Below, one piece after another: positions 10,363-23,239 of a stretch of 64,000 bases of DNA. Below the pieces are notes generated by a model that was given only the letters and a program-made list of their open reading frames with translations, was not told where the DNA came from and ran no database searches. The translations under genes and the position numbers were made by a program. Positions within the stretch are counted from its first letter, which is position 1, and the number at the start of each line of letters is the position of its first letter. Source of the DNA: Cryptomeria japonica (Eukaryota; Streptophyta; Pinopsida; Cupressales; Cupressaceae); contig NC_081410.1 of NCBI RefSeq assembly GCF_030272615.1, positions 124,710,640 through 124,774,639 of the forward strand. Direction: 5' to 3'.

Positions 10363-12870
10363 ATTCGTTAATAAACTAAGGCAATCTCAGTTAGGCTTTC
10401 CAAGCTCGTTCCAATGATAATATTTATTGAATAGGGTTGTTTTATCCTTGGGAAAGAAACTAGAGAGGGTGTTATTGTGACGCCTAAGGTTCTCCACTCC
10501 ATCTCAACTTAGAAAATTCTAGCTATGATTCTCAAATTGGATATGATGAAAGCTTATGATAGAGTAGACCTGAATTCTTTAATATTTATTTTGAATAAAT
10601 TTCATTTTGGGACCAAGTGGGTTAAATGGAATCATACCTACATTTCCTCTGCTAGGTTTTCAGTGCTCTTAAATGGTTCTCCTTGTGGATTCTTTTCCTC
10701 CTATCGAGGTGTTCCCTTGCTCCCCTTTTTATTCATTATTATGGTTGAGGCTTTTAGTCAAGTCATTCATTCAACCAGATCTTTTGGTCTTTGGAAAGGA
10801 ATTAAAATTCCCCCCATCCCAGACCCTCATTCTCACTATCTTTTTGTGGATGATACGTTGCTCTTTAGTTATTCTTCTATGGCAGAGGCCAAGACCATTA
10901 AAAAGATCATTTTTAAATATTCTAATTTTTTGGGTCAAAAGGTTAATAGTTCTAAAACTAAGATTTTATTTCTTAATGTTTCTCCTTTAGTTCAAAACAA
11001 ATTGACTCAGTTTTGGGGTTATGAAATGGGTAGTTTCCCTTGTAAGTATCTAGGAATCCCCCTTTTTGTTGGCTCAGAGAGACATAATTTTTGGGATCAG
11101 GTGGTCTCCTCAGTGACAACTAGAATTTTTCTTGGAATCATAAGTGGCTTACTTTATCTCGTAAAATTTTATTCATCAAATCAGTTTTGAATGTTGTTCC
11201 TATTTGTTTGATGTTTGTTTTGAAAGCTCCCAAAAAGTCAATTGTTCAGTTGCAGTCCACCTTGAGGTCTTTTTGTGGAATAATAACCGACGGGGTAAGA
11301 CAAAAATCCCATTGTTAGCTTGGAATAAGGTTTGTCTTCCTAAAGATATGGAGGGGGGTGGGGGGGTGCTAGTATTAGGGATCTAGATAAGCAGAATAGA
11401 GCCTTGGGGGCGAAACTAGTCTGGAAATTATATAAAGAACCTTTCTAGTAAATGGGCCTCTATAATGTTTGCAAAATATTTGGGCAATTGCCATAGGGAG
11501 AGGAATTTTACTACTTCCTCTCTCCCTCAGGGTTCTTCCATTTGGAACATCATGGTTAAGTGCATATTGGTTATTCTTCCACATCTGTCTTGGGTAATTC
11601 ATAATGGTGGTAAGGCCAAGGTTTGGGATGAAGTTTGGAATGGTCATGTTACTATGTTTAATATTCAGAATTGGTCCCCACTAATAAATATTTTAAAATC
11701 TTTATGGGGCATATATGTTGCTGATAACTTTTATCTTGATGTCTCTAGACCATACACTGTGGGTCATTGGAATTCGATTGATTCTATTCCTATGGACCAA
11801 GAATTAAAAGCTTCTTATGTGGAGGAGCTTAAAAAGATACCGCTTATTTATCAAAATATAGAAGATGAATTGATTTTGACTATTAATAAATCTAGTTCAA
11901 ATTTGATTTAGGATGGTTATAGGTCCCTGTATGTTCCCTCCCCAGGTTTCTCTTGGCCATCCAAGCTCTTTTGTCATGTATCTTGTCTTCCTAAAGTAGG
12001 GGATTTTTCTTTTTTGGTGGTTCAGGATATAGTGCTTACTAGTATGAGATTGGATAGGCTTGGTATTATGGCAGTTTTTCCTTGTGTGTTTTGTGGCTAT
12101 TTTATGGAGACTTTTGATCACATGTTTGTTCATTGTCCCTTCGCATCAAATTGCTAGTATTGGCTCTTTAATAAGCTTGGTTGGTCTTCTATTTTTTGCC
12201 TTGATTTGTTGTCTCAATTTAAGTCTTGGCCATCACTATATTCTTCTTCTTTTTATTTGTGTCTTTGGATAGTAGCTCCCTCTATTCTTATTTGGAACAT
12301 TTGGTTGGAAAGGAATAATAGATTCTTTAAGAAAATAGTCTCACCTCTATTTGATGTGTTGATTAGAGTGGAGATATCTATATATAAAGTTGTGATATCC
12401 TATATTTATAAGAACTTGGAATATTTATGTTCTTTCTCTCACTGGGATAATTGGATTACTAGGCAGTGGCATGGCCTTAAAGTCCCGCCTTCCCATGTCT
12501 CTATATCCAAAAAGGTTGCCTCTTCTATTAGAAGGAAAACTGCAAAATGGACTCCTCCCCCTCAAATCTAAATTTAAATTAAATTATGTTTGTGCCTCTA
12601 GAGGCATCCCTGGCAAGTCGGGTATTGGGGTGGTTATTTCGAATCATGATTCAAATATTATTAAGGCAACTTGAAAAGGTATTGGTGTTGGGACTAACAA
12701 TAGTGCTGAATTTCAAGCTTTATCTTTTGGTTAGGACTTGGCTATTTCTCTTAATATTAGGGATATTATAATTTAAGGAGATTCTATGGTTACTTTTCAT
12801 GCCATTACTAAGAAGAGATGCATGTCTTGGCAGCTTCAATAAAGTAATTGATGAGAAAATTACATATTTG
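10363..12870 (+). pseudogene. LINE ORF2 remnant: reverse transcriptase, zinc-binding region, RNase H
   Basis: Reading through frameshifts and stops, the order is that of plant L1-type ORF2. Just after the LTR, 'KFVNKLRQ' and 'NRVVLSLGKKLE' match the RT region before motif A. Then come LKLDMMKAYDRV (motif A), a degenerate RGVPLLPFLF (motif B), YLFVDDTLLF (motif C, normally F/YADD) and KYLGIPLF. The longest open piece is 10525-11190. Around 12050-12180 lies the C/H-rich zf-RVT segment (CVFCGYFMETFDHMFVHCP). From 12570 to about 12850 an RNase H remnant is seen (GIGVVISNH, NNSAEFQAL, GDSMVTFHA). The 5' half (endonuclease) is missing, consistent with 5' truncation on insertion. Many stops mean it is inactive. 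Confidence 0.85.
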
Positions 12871-13230
12871 GAAGTGACACCTGTTGATATTCCTTCCCTA
12901 CTCGAATGAGTGTTGTATTAAATTTGTGACGTACCTAGCACTTATCCTAAGATCAAGCATGTTCTTTGCTTGATATTGGGAGAAGTGCCTTGCTAGTGCT
13001 TTCATCATGTTGATTGGATTGGAACTCTCCTTAAGGATTGTTTTTGATAAAGATAAATAGGTTTTACAGGGACCTGAAACCTAGAGTATTATAGACCAAG
13101 GCTAGTAGCCAACTAGACCGAAAAAATAAGAAAAATAGGGGACAAACCCCACATAGACCGAAATCCAAAAAATAAAAACAACAAATTCAAAAAATAAGGA
13201 AAAGCACTCAATTAAGAGAGTGCATCAATT
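10363..13230 (+). mobile_element. 5'-truncated LINE (plant L1-like)
   Basis: The coding remnant is followed by about 350 bp of 3' sequence ending in an A-rich stretch (13150-13200, 'aaaaataaaaacaacaaattcaaaaaataagg'). The 5' end abuts the retrotransposon at 10355, whose TATAT target lies at the junction between the hairpin satellite and the LINE. No LINE target duplication could be identified. Confidence 0.75.
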
Positions 13231-14344
13231 CAATATTTTTCTGAATAATCCTCTTATTAATTTTCTCCTAATCCTCCATGATGAATCTGGAGGTTCCTTG
13301 GTCCTGTGATGTAGAGCATCATGAAAACATCAATCAAATAACCATTATCAAATCTTCTCCATATATATCAATCCATAATTACTTTAGATCCATATATCAT
13401 GCATTAAACCTGAATCATTTAAACTCTTCATCTATTCATTTCTTGCAAATGAAAACCAAGAATTTGTCCAAACTATGAAATTTACTCTATTCTGGTCATG
13501 AAATTATAGTCATGAATAGTCATTAATAACTCTTAAAATATTAATTACTTGGACAATCTCTCTGGTCAGATTCTATAATTTCTAGTTATAAAAATTTCCT
13601 CCAAATTATAGAAATATCCAATAGTTAAATCCAAAGTTATGATGATTGTACCAAAACTAGTCGCTGTGAATCAGGGTTTTGGGTAGTTCCAAACGGTTTT
13701 CACCAAAGCATTCATAACTTTCTCAAAACTAAATGAAATAAAATCAAACCAAAATAAATGGAAACATTATTCAATATAATACACTTTCATTATGGAAATA
13801 CACTTTTTTCTAGGTTGTACATGGCCATACTAGGCCTGGAAACAAGAGGAAAAACTTCCAAGATCACAAAACAAGAGGTTGAAAACAATGAAAATATGAT
13901 ACCAAAATGTTTCCAATGCTTTCCAATTCCTTCTCCAATTTTTACATCCTTTTATGAATGACCATTATAGAGGTTTTATAGCCTTTTAATCTTCACATGG
14001 AATTTACAACTACCCAGCTTCCTCTTATGACCATACAACTTCCCATTTTGGTCTTTTTACAACTTTTGAAAAGTTGCATTTTACAACTTTTACAACTTTT
14101 GACTCAAATGACTTTAAACCTTCAAAATAACCTTCAAAACATATTAGGATGGAATAATAATGTATTTTTGTCACCATTTTATCCCTCCAAGGATATTTTA
14201 TACAAATTTTACCAAATGACTAATTCAAGACCTTATTAGGACAACTTGGACAACTCATTACAATGGGCTCTTTTAGCGTTACATATTGATTCATATTGAC
14301 TCAAAATGACATTCCAAATGAAAATGTAATTGAATATACTTATG
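13231..14344. other. AT-rich region, nothing recognised
   Basis: About 1.1 kb, with short T-rich repeats (acaacttttacaactttt near 14050-14100). The frames present (13278, 13758, 13997) are 60-80 codons, not conserved in composition and resemble no family I know. I see no feature to support. Confidence 0.5.
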
Positions 14345-15866
14345 AATTGATCTTTATCCTCTTATAGAATCCTTTTGTGCTTTTGTGTTAGGTGCTCTTG
14401 CACCATCCTGGCTCTGGCTCCTGGTTCTAGTACAAGGACCTGAGATAGTCTTCCCACTAGCAACACTTTGTTCATCCTCTGATGCAATCTTTTTCTGATT
14501 TTCCCCAAAGGGAGGGTCACTAGCAATGGTCCTGGTTCTATAATCACTCATCATGGAATTAATTTTTTCCAAACCATCAACACTATTGTTCATCACCTAC
14601 CTACTAATTTCAACCAGATTGTTCAGGTTTTCCTTGATCTCACTCACATCCTCTTCTAGCTTCTCAATTCTACGCTCTTGGTCAACCTTCATAGTTTCCA
14701 CATCATGAGAAGTTTTCAAGATCATACTCATGATCTTCTCAGCTTTATTGTGCCCAGAGGATTCTGTGAATTGTTTTCCTTGTCCACCAACTTCCAGTAG
14801 TTCTCCTAACTTCTAGTAGCCTCCAATAGAACATTTCCCATCACCCTCTCCTCCTTTATCTCACCTTTATTTTCCTTACTCCCAAACCCTTGTTTCTCAT
14901 CATCCACATTGATAGGGATGTCCAACCTAATCTCATGGTCCAGGACTTTGGACCCACTAGATTTGGATAATTTCACTTTCTTTTTGGTGGGTGGCTCTAG
15001 GTATTGCATTTTCCTACTGCTAGATTTCAATTTACTTGCCACCTACCTTGGAGGATTGATTTTCTTGCTACTGTTAGTTCTTGGGGTCACCATAAGCTCC
15101 CCTTCTTTCTTTGGTCTATAATCAAGGTCCTACATATCCTTGATATCACAACAATCCATGGCAGTACCACTGTCATCCTCATCCATCTCCATATTAGAAA
15201 CCAACTGCACATCAGGGTTAGAGGAGGAAATATGGGTTTTATCCTTGGGGGAGGGTTTCACTTCATGAGCTTGGGCGTATTCCATAATCAACAAGATAAT
15301 CCCTTCATGAATCATAGGGTTATCCTAGTTTTCAAAATGTTTAACTAAACTATTCTCCAAGGATGAAACCAAATAAAAGGGAATGGAAATAAATCTGCCA
15401 TGCCTAAAATGGTAAAATGATGTGAGAAAATGATAGCATATCTACCATCCAGTGTGATGTACCTCATGATGAATTCTACCATATTATCTTAGAGGGAAAT
15501 TAGTTGTTTCCTGTTATAGCCACCATCTGCTATTTTCCTAGCCCTTTCTCTTTCCTTTTCCTTATCATAAAAGGCAGCAATAACCTCCTCACCCGACTTC
15601 CTATCTCTATAAAAAAATTTGCCTTTCATATCCAGACCAGTAATAGTGGCAACTAGGTTTTTGTCGACTTGAAACTCTGCACCAAAGGCAGTTAGCACAC
15701 CCTTATTCCAATTTTTAACAAAGCTTCTATAACATTGGCAGAATGACCACGCAGTCTCTCTAAAACGAGCACCATCCCACCATCAGAAATTTCCTCCCAA
15801 ACCTCCTTATTCTTCTGCTACTTATCATAGGTTGTGGGTTCAAACCTATTCTTTTCACCTCCCATT
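14345..15866 (-). pseudogene. Decayed unknown ORF (~480 codons), probably from a mobile element
   Basis: Reading begins at a minus-strand ATG at 15866 (MGGEKNRFEPTTYDK). Through several frameshifts and stops it gives a globular N-terminal part (EEISDGGMVLVLERLRGHS, then GAEFQVDKNLVATITGLDMKGKFFYRDRK), an acidic middle (METDEDDSG-like, near 15180), a Lys-rich nuclear-type patch (PPTKKKVKLSKSS near 14950) and a polar C-terminus ending at 14354. The 'TGLDMKGKFFYRDRK' style recalls proteins that accompany plant retrotransposons, but I cannot name the family. It lies just left of the Ogre-like element. Confidence 0.45.
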
Positions 15867-15989
15867 CTATAGCTCGAGCAAATCAAAGACTCTAGAAAAA
15901 CCAGGAGGAAAGAAAACTAGAAACAGGGCAAATTGAAAGTTCTAAAACTTCTCAAAGTGGTAATAATTAGAAATACTACCCCAACGGCT

Positions 15990-16260
15990 CCCATCCCATC
16001 ATAATATTTCATCATAAATTTAATTGGAAAGGTCGAAGATCTTAACATCATTTCTTGCTAGGTCACATAGGGTTTTTAGGAAAGTTTCCTATCCTCTCCA
16101 CCATTTAACCGCCACGATACCCACCGTCAAGTTGGCCAAATGATTCGCTGATTTGTTTCCTACCCGGAAAACATGCCAGACCTTGAAATCATCTAGGTTT
16201 TCTATCATTTAAAGGGAATCCTTGATTGTTTCAAATAGTCCAACTAGGCACCGTACATCG
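15990..16260 (-). pseudogene. RNase H C-terminal fragment of a retroelement
   Basis: On the minus strand the sequence reads VWHVFRVGNKSANHLANLTVG followed by KWWRG and a short tail before a stop. The 'N(K)xAdxLAN' pattern is the last conserved block of the RNase H found at the end of plant LINE ORF2 proteins. It is cut on the right by the Ogre-like LTR at 16261, which therefore inserted into it. Confidence 0.55.
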
Positions 16261-17611
16261 TGATAGGAACTAAAATTATGTCTTACAAAATTTTGGTCAC
16301 TGGGTAAATTTTGGTCATTCTAGTTTTATTGTGTCCTCTGTCAAGGTCTCAAAGTTTAGGGTTTTAGGGGTTGTGATTTCTAATTAAGTCTTGAAATAAA
16401 AGAAAAACGTTGAGCCTTTTATGTTCTATCGTTACCTTTCCCACTTAAGCCAAGGGTTATTTACCATTAGCGGGGCCACTTTATTTCCTAAGCACTAAGT
16501 TGTGTTAGACCAATCCATTTAATAATTTTCCTTAAGTCGCATGAAAATTTTCCCTATGGTCGGGTCCCATTTCAATATTTGTGCCCATGCCCATCAAATT
16601 TCCCTAAGTCTAAAAATTTTAATTCTTCAACCGGTTGATAAAGACAAGACAGATTTGATGGTCTACCCTTCCCTATGGTCAAAGGTGCAAGGATGATAAA
16701 GACCGCGACATCATGAGATGATGCCACATGTTCTCGATGGAGAGAGGTGAGCCAACAGTTTGAATTTTTAAATTTTTGATATTACCAGTTCTCGGCAGGT
16801 AAAACCCGAGTTACTTGAAATGAATGTTTCTGCATGTGCTTATATCAAGTAGTAATGTTTTAGTTCCCGTCTAAGAAATTCTTGGGAGTTAGCGGTTTGA
16901 GAGATGCAAGGATATTATGGACCCTGACATCACGAGATGATGCCACATGTCCAAGGCAGGCCAAGGAAAGTCAATGGTGGGGTCACTGAAAGTGGTGAAA
17001 CAAGTGATGAGTTGGATGTACCGCATCATGCCAAGGATGGATTCGCTTGCCACATTGGAGGGTAAATGTCAGATTAAATGGTTTGGTCCGTAAGATTTGC
17101 TAGCTTGAAAAATGATCGATGGTCAAGTTTTAAACTTTTCAAATGCAAGTTAGAGTCATTTCGCTCGCACGAGTAGTAATGGTGGATGAGACAATGGTGT
17201 TTCATTCTAGGTAATAATAAAAGTTCTCTTAAAAGTTGTTCTTGATTCATAAAGAATTTGATAGCTATCTAGAAGACATTCATGTTACTGAAGAAGGATG
17301 AAATGATTCCTTGCAACACATAATCACTATCCCTTTGGTGTAATCGAAACAATAAGTTTGTCTAAGCAAATTCATCTGTTCTTGAAACAATTGATGTTAT
17401 AAATTGTGCACGAAATTATAAGAAAATAATTTCAATTGTTCTAGGATTAAAAGCTAAATAGAGAAGAGTGAAATTTTCTTAATTACTATTGTAATTTAAA
17501 TTTTGTGTTAGACCTAGTCTTTTATTTCTCAATTTGAAGCTGTAGTAGAAAACCCTAGTTCAAAAGATGGCTCCCTCATGAAAACATTCAAGGTAAACTA
17601 ACTACAAGAAA

Positions 17612-20600
17612 ATGAATCTTTATGATGATTTCTTGGAGCAATTGAAGCCCTCAACAAATGATAGATACCAAGGGTAGAGATTTGTGAGTGGAAAAACCCT
17701 AGGAGAAGGGTTAACTAATAAAGCATTCTGCTTGGTGGATGTTAGTATACCAATGATCAGATTAGAGATGTTCAAATTATGGTATGGACAGAGGAACTTG
17801 TATTCCCCACTATCCAGTCCCTGGCAGTATGATTTGGGTTAGTTAGTGGTGTCGGGTGTCTTCATGGATGTTGAACTTCTCAAGGCTATTGCAAATAGAT
17901 ATGACCTTGTCTCGAGGGTTATTAGGAGAAATGAAGGAGATATTTTTTGACCATGAGAAGGGAAGAATTTGAGGAGATTTTTTACCTATATGAACCATCT
18001 GCAAACCTGGTGCAAATAGACCTAAATGAGCTAAAAGCGAAATAGTATAAAATGAAGGAGTTCATTAGAAGTAATTTCTTTCCAATGAATTTGTCTAGAG
18101 CAGGGAACACAACATAGCATATTGGCCCTAGCTCAAAGGAGCCATTCCCTATTGGTGGTTTTGCTCCCTACTTTCAGGCTACCTTTTTCTCTATGTGTCA
18201 AGTATTGGGTTTCAATCCAATTACAATTATGCCACCTAATTTCATGAACATAGCCATGCAAATTCAGCATCTGGATTATACAGTGGTCTTTGACTTTGCC
18301 CCATACCTTGAAGAAAAGATTCACGAAGGGTTACAGGATATTAAAAATGAAGTGACTAGTGCCCAATTCTTTTGGTATTTCGTACTCATGCATATGTTCC
18401 TATTTACGAATGCAGATTACTTTGAAAGTACCATGAACCTCAAAAGGACAATTGATAATAAGGACATTCCAATGCAGCTTTGGAGCACAAATATGTCTTG
18501 GGATAGAGAGGAGGATAGCTTTGTAAGATTTTATAACAACTTTGCTTCTAAGTTGAGGTAAAGGTTGACAGTAAACGCATTGAGGATCCCCAAGGAGCTG
18601 CATGATTTTGTAAGGCCCAAAGAGAGGTTGCCACTTCTCCTGATTGATAACAATTGGAGGGATTGTATCCCTTATCCTGTAAGCATTGTTATTAGAGTCT
18701 ATGGTTTCTCTGGACAGCCACATCTACTACCTTTTAATGTTCCTTTGTGAATGGGTTTTCATGAGGTAATGTGGGAGATAGGGTGCATTCATGACAAGGA
18801 ATTAAAGGGAAGGGACAAAGGAACAATTTTCCTTGATTACACTATCATCCCTTATTTTGTAATTCTAAAAGGAGGATACAAACATTTTGATAAATTATTT
18901 GCTCCATATCATTTGGGGGTGAGCATAGCTAGACACAGTGATCCTGAGGGGTTCTACAATATCTTCAGGACAAGAATAAAAGGAGGTCTATTGTCTCATA
19001 AGCATAATTATCTTGAGGATATAATTAGAAATGAATTTGATCCCATGACTCAGGAGTGCAGGAAAGAAAAATAGATAATCTTCAGAAAGTTATGGGCTGC
19101 AATTCAAAAGGTGGATCCAAATTATGATCCAGTAAAGGATTTTACCCCATTTTGTCCTAAGGTCGACTTTGTTATGAATAATTTTGATGAACTAAAGCTA
19201 ATTTTGAAGGAAAAGAAGGGAAAACTTGAAGAATTTCATGGCCGACCACAGTGAAGCTCACAACGTCCTTTGTCTCAAAGAGCAAGTAAGAGGTCAAGAA
19301 TGGAATGATGGAAGAGTTTAAGGAAATTACTATTGATGAGGGTAATAATATTATAAGTCAAACTGAAGTCTTGATTTTACCAGAATGGGACATAGAAGAT
19401 GAAATGGCTTTTGATGTAATCAGGAAATCAAAAGGTTAGCATTTCAATTCAGCAGAGGAAGCAAGGTTAGCATTAAAAAGATCAGATTTTGTAGATGATT
19501 ATGCAACCTTGGCAATATGGGCACTACAGGAAGGACCTAGAAAGCCTAACATCAATGAATTAAACCCCAATTTTAGGGGAGACCTTATTATAAAAAGAGC
19601 ATCTGACACATCAAGTGTAGAGGATACAAAGTTAAATGTTGATTTTGCTAAGTTGGCACATGAGACTTCAAAAAGAGAAGCCTCAAAAAAGGCAGAGTTG
19701 ATGAGAAAGTTTGATAAATTGTTCAATGATTACAATGTAGCTCAACAAAGGTGTGTGGAGTTGCAAATGAGAGTGCAACTTTTTGAGCAGGGATAGATAA
19801 AGGTTCCCTTTCCTGCACTTATAGGTCCTTCTGAGCCATCAACATCTAGGTCATCACTTGTGGTCCAGGAAGAAGAAGCAATTCAACTTGATATAAGTGT
19901 TGGTAACCCTGGTATGTCATTAGTCCCATATGATGATGATGAACCTGAAGCCACTAGATCAACTGAACCAACTCAGTCTCAACTTTTAGAAAACATTGTT
20001 GAATTAGAAAATAAGTTGTTAGAATCAGAAGATCAATCAATCAGGAAGAAAAAGGAGATAGTTAGCTCAGTGCTAACTCATTTAAATGAAAAAGTTGATA
20101 ATAGACTCAATAGTGTTCATGCCTTATATTATTTATTATTTAATGCTATTCAAAAATTTGATGATGATAAAGAAGTCGCAATTCCTTTATTTACAAAATA
20201 GTTGCAAAGGGGAAATGAGCTCAAAATAATGTTCATGGCTTCTAAGTATCATGCTGAGAGACCACGTGCACTCCAACCAACATACTTGTTGGTAAAATCA
20301 ATACAGGAAGCCTAAATTTTGCTGAAAAATATAGAAAGAAAGGTAAGGGAATTGATGAAGTTGTTTTAGTGAGTTGAATCAAACTCTTTTTCAAGATCAA
20401 GAAGGGGCAGTCAAGCCTTTACAATTCTGGAAGGAGGAGGCAGAAAGAGTCATCAGTATCTAGGTAGATCTAATATGTGAAGGGCTAAACATAGATATGT
20501 TGCAGGATAGCATGGATAAAATATTTTCCATGGTGTCATTTTTTGAAACTTTTGAAAGAGAGGCAAGCCAAGTAGTCATTAAATACATTCCCTATAGGGC

Positions 20601-20685
20601 TAAAGCTAATGAAGTCATGAGTTTTGATTGGCCATCCATTGAAGAGTACAGTGCATGGAGTGGTATGTATTTGAATGATGAATAA
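17612..20685 (+). pseudogene. Decayed large ORF inside U3 of LTR1, unknown function
   Basis: Starting at MNLYDDFLEQLKP, a single colinear protein can be followed with occasional stops to GMYLNDE at 20685. Clear open blocks are 18193-18558, 18565-18747, 18751-19071, 19509-19793, 19860-20198 and 20497-20682. The N-terminal half looks globular (KLVVSGVFMDVELLKAIANR, HLDYTVVFDFAPYLEEKI, RHSDPEGFYNIFRTRIKGG). The C-terminal half is charged with coiled-coil-like stretches (AELMRKFDKLFNDYNVAQQ). With the 510 bp deleted here but present in LTR2, the intact protein would be about 1,200 residues. I recognise no known domain. In an intact element the copy in the 3' LTR would lie downstream of pol, in the position env-like ORFs occupy in other Ty3 elements. 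Confidence 0.7.
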
Positions 20686-21664
20686 AGGTTGTACACAGTT
20701 TGATATAACTATTTTGTCTTCGAGTGGCAGATATTTGTGAACCAGTATAACAAAGATGGTGGTAAAATTCATCATGAGTTTTAGAGAAGCGGTCATATAT
20801 TTTGATCCTGTATGTGAGAAATCAAGGATGGAATATTTTTGTAACAAAATTCAGTTGTACGTGATCACTTTGAGATGACGGGTGTCTCCTTTGGTCTGAA
20901 GCTTGTTTGCTCCCTTGTTTTTTATAAAAGGTAATTCAGGGCTATGAGACAAGGTTCCAATTTTTGTCCCTTAAGTGTTTTGAATTTCTGGTTCCAATAG
21001 CAAAGTCTAGGTGAAAAGAAAAAGTTGTAAAAGGTCATTTGTAGAGAAAAATAGAAAGAGTCTTGTGTCTTCTTTTCTGTAGGTTCTCAAAGGAGTTATG
21101 TATGAATTGTATTTTGACAGAGACAACCGAATTATTCAATAGAAATATAATTCAAACCCATTTCTCTCTAGTGTATTGTTCTATCATATTTTTAATGAAT
21201 ATCATCAAAGATTGTATCATTCATTGCATTGTTGTGGTGTATGTATTTTATGTTCATGCTTTGGTCTGAGGTGCCAATTAAATGCTTGAGTAGAATTGCA
21301 GGATGGTAGGGATATTTCTAGGGACTTTGATAAAGTAGTTTTGGGTTGGGGTTGAAAATATGATGTATTGCAAGGCAATATTATCTTAGGTTTATATGTT
21401 GTTAGATAAATTTTGTCTGAATACATTTAATATAGTATAAATTCATGTACCCAATGGAGTAAGGCACTGATCGTAGCTAGCAACTATGTTCATGTTGATT
21501 TTCCTATTCGGAATCATCAGTTATTTTCTATAATTTGTTGATTATCAGATTGTTTTCATTTACATGTATGTTGTTATGTGCATTTAATCATCTCATGCTC
21601 CAAAATAGTTGAGGATCACTGAGGAATTTTCCATTCCTGAGTATTCTCCCTTTCTGTGAGTCTT

Positions 21665-21671
21665 TATATAA
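21665..21671 (+). promoter_or_regulatory. TATA box of the Ogre-like LTR
   Basis: TATATAA lies 237 bp before the LTR end, followed by 'gattatatgctttgtttcatg', the usual distance for a plant LTR promoter. It places the large U3 reading frame upstream of the transcription start of the 5' LTR. Confidence 0.55.
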
Positions 21672-21913
21672 GATTATATGCTTTGTTTCATGTATAATTT
21701 GTGAGTGTGGCGTAGAGATCACAAATTGGCATGGGGATCACCCTCTGGGTTTTGCAGAGCCCAAACTATAGAAGGATCGTGTATCCTTGTTGATGTTGGT
21801 CCAACTCTGAAAAATATTAATAGTTGGAAGTAGCTTTGCATAGATATTTGGAAGAAATAGCTTGGTCTCTGCCTTGTGGCAGTGTAAACCCATTTTCGGG
21901 CACCAACAAAAAA

Positions 21914-21931
21914 TGGCGACTCTGTTGGGGA
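21914..21931 (+). other. Primer-binding site TGGCGACTCTGTTGGGGA
   Basis: It lies five bases after the CACCAACA end of LTR1. The TGGCGACT...GGGGA pattern is the type used by Tat/Ogre elements, reported for them as complementary to a tRNA-Arg 3' end. It sets the LTR boundary independently of the repeat alignment. Confidence 0.8.
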
Positions 21932-22020
21932 ATGAACTTTGGAGAATCTTTGGTTAAAAAAGTTTTGTTTAATATATAGTAGAGGTTTTCATAGTATCTA
22001 TGTGATTTGACAGATGAGCC

Positions 22021-23220
22021 TGTTGGCATTATTGGATGAATTGATTATGTGTTTCATTGATGTTTTGTCATTGATGTCAACACTAGCTGATATGGTTGGT
22101 TACTGGAAGATAAATTTTGGTTACCGATAGAAGATCTAGAGTTACCGGCAGAAGCGACTATCTGTTGGACACTTCCGGCATGTTTGGATCAGTTGAATGT
22201 GTTGATTTCATGTGTTATATGCTCCATGAGCATGTTTTGGTCAGTTGGTATTGGTTTGGTAATAGGATGCTATCATACACTCTGGTAAACCCTTACCGAC
22301 ACTAGTTTAAGGCTTTACCGAAAGAGCTTTCACTGAGGAATCATGATAGGATGCATAAGTAGTGTTGGTGTAGCTTCTAGTTGGATTTCAGGATGCTGAA
22401 AAATGTTCTTTGATCATGCTTCAACTGCTTGAAGACATTGCTTTGGCGTGGTGGACCAAGAATAGGTCTAGTACCTATCTAGGTTATGAACCGGTATCAT
22501 GCTAACGTGTAATCTACACATTACCAAGATGTTTCAAGATGATCTATGGATTGGTTATTGTTGTTTTGGTCTTAAGCCAACATGACATATCATAGTAATA
22601 AGGAATTATGTAATGGTCTTATAGTAATATCTTTTAGGTGGCCGACCTAATTGGTTTAGGCCTTAGGGTTTGTATAAATAAGAGGTAGAAACTCTTTGTA
22701 GTGTATCATGGTTATGAAAGGTCATGGTCAAGGAATGTAATGTGTGATTATCGTAATATCATTCAAGCAGAGGAGTTGGTCGATCATTGCTGATCGAATT
22801 GGATTCAGAAGAGGATTTAGTTCTCTGGTATTGAGCTTAACCGGGACTGTAATTAGGCATGGTAGATGTTATCTCTAGTAGTTCACTTTATTGGATTGTT
22901 GTCCATTTATCTTGAGGTGGTTTTAACCTCTGTAGTCAGTGAGACTCTTTTGTAATGAGTGGTACGCTCTAGGTAGTGTGCCTTCCTGCATGTCTGGGCC
23001 CCTCATTGTATCACATAATTTCTACAGAAGTATCATCTAATTGTGGGTAGGCTTCCCACCATGGTGTTTCCCTTTCTAGGTTTTCCACATACAAATCATG
23101 GAGTTATGTGGTATGGTTGCTTTGCATTGATTATCTATTTAAATTGTTGAGTTATATTGTTTACCGGTATCTGTGTCTACTGGGATCTATTTCTACTTTA
23201 CCGGTACTTGATTTGTTTAA
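22021..23220 (+). repeat. Truncated copia-type LTR inserted in the 5' leader
   Basis: It starts TGTTGGCATT like the copia LTR at 32450. It shares with it the words 'tcattgatgtcaa', 'gacctaattg', 'ccatggt', 'ttttccac' and 'tcatg..gttatgtgg', but is otherwise diverged, so it is a relative and not a copy. The right end is unclear: the C-run and CATCA end of the intact LTR are missing, and I found no target duplication (left flank GAGCC). Confidence 0.55.
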
Positions 23221-23239
23221 GGTTGTATTGTGGATAAGT

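Larger units (their letters stand above)
16261..21908 (+). repeat. LTR1 (5' LTR, 5,648 bp) of the Ogre-like element
   Basis: TG...CA termini. U3 starts with noncoding sequence containing a 15-base palindrome CATCATGAGATGATG, seen near 16705 and, with one change, near 16926. It continues with a ~3-kb protein-like frame (17612-20685), about 1 kb of AT-rich sequence, a TATA box at 21665 and about 240 bp of R/U5. Compared with LTR2 it lacks about 510 bp near 19290. Confidence 0.9.
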
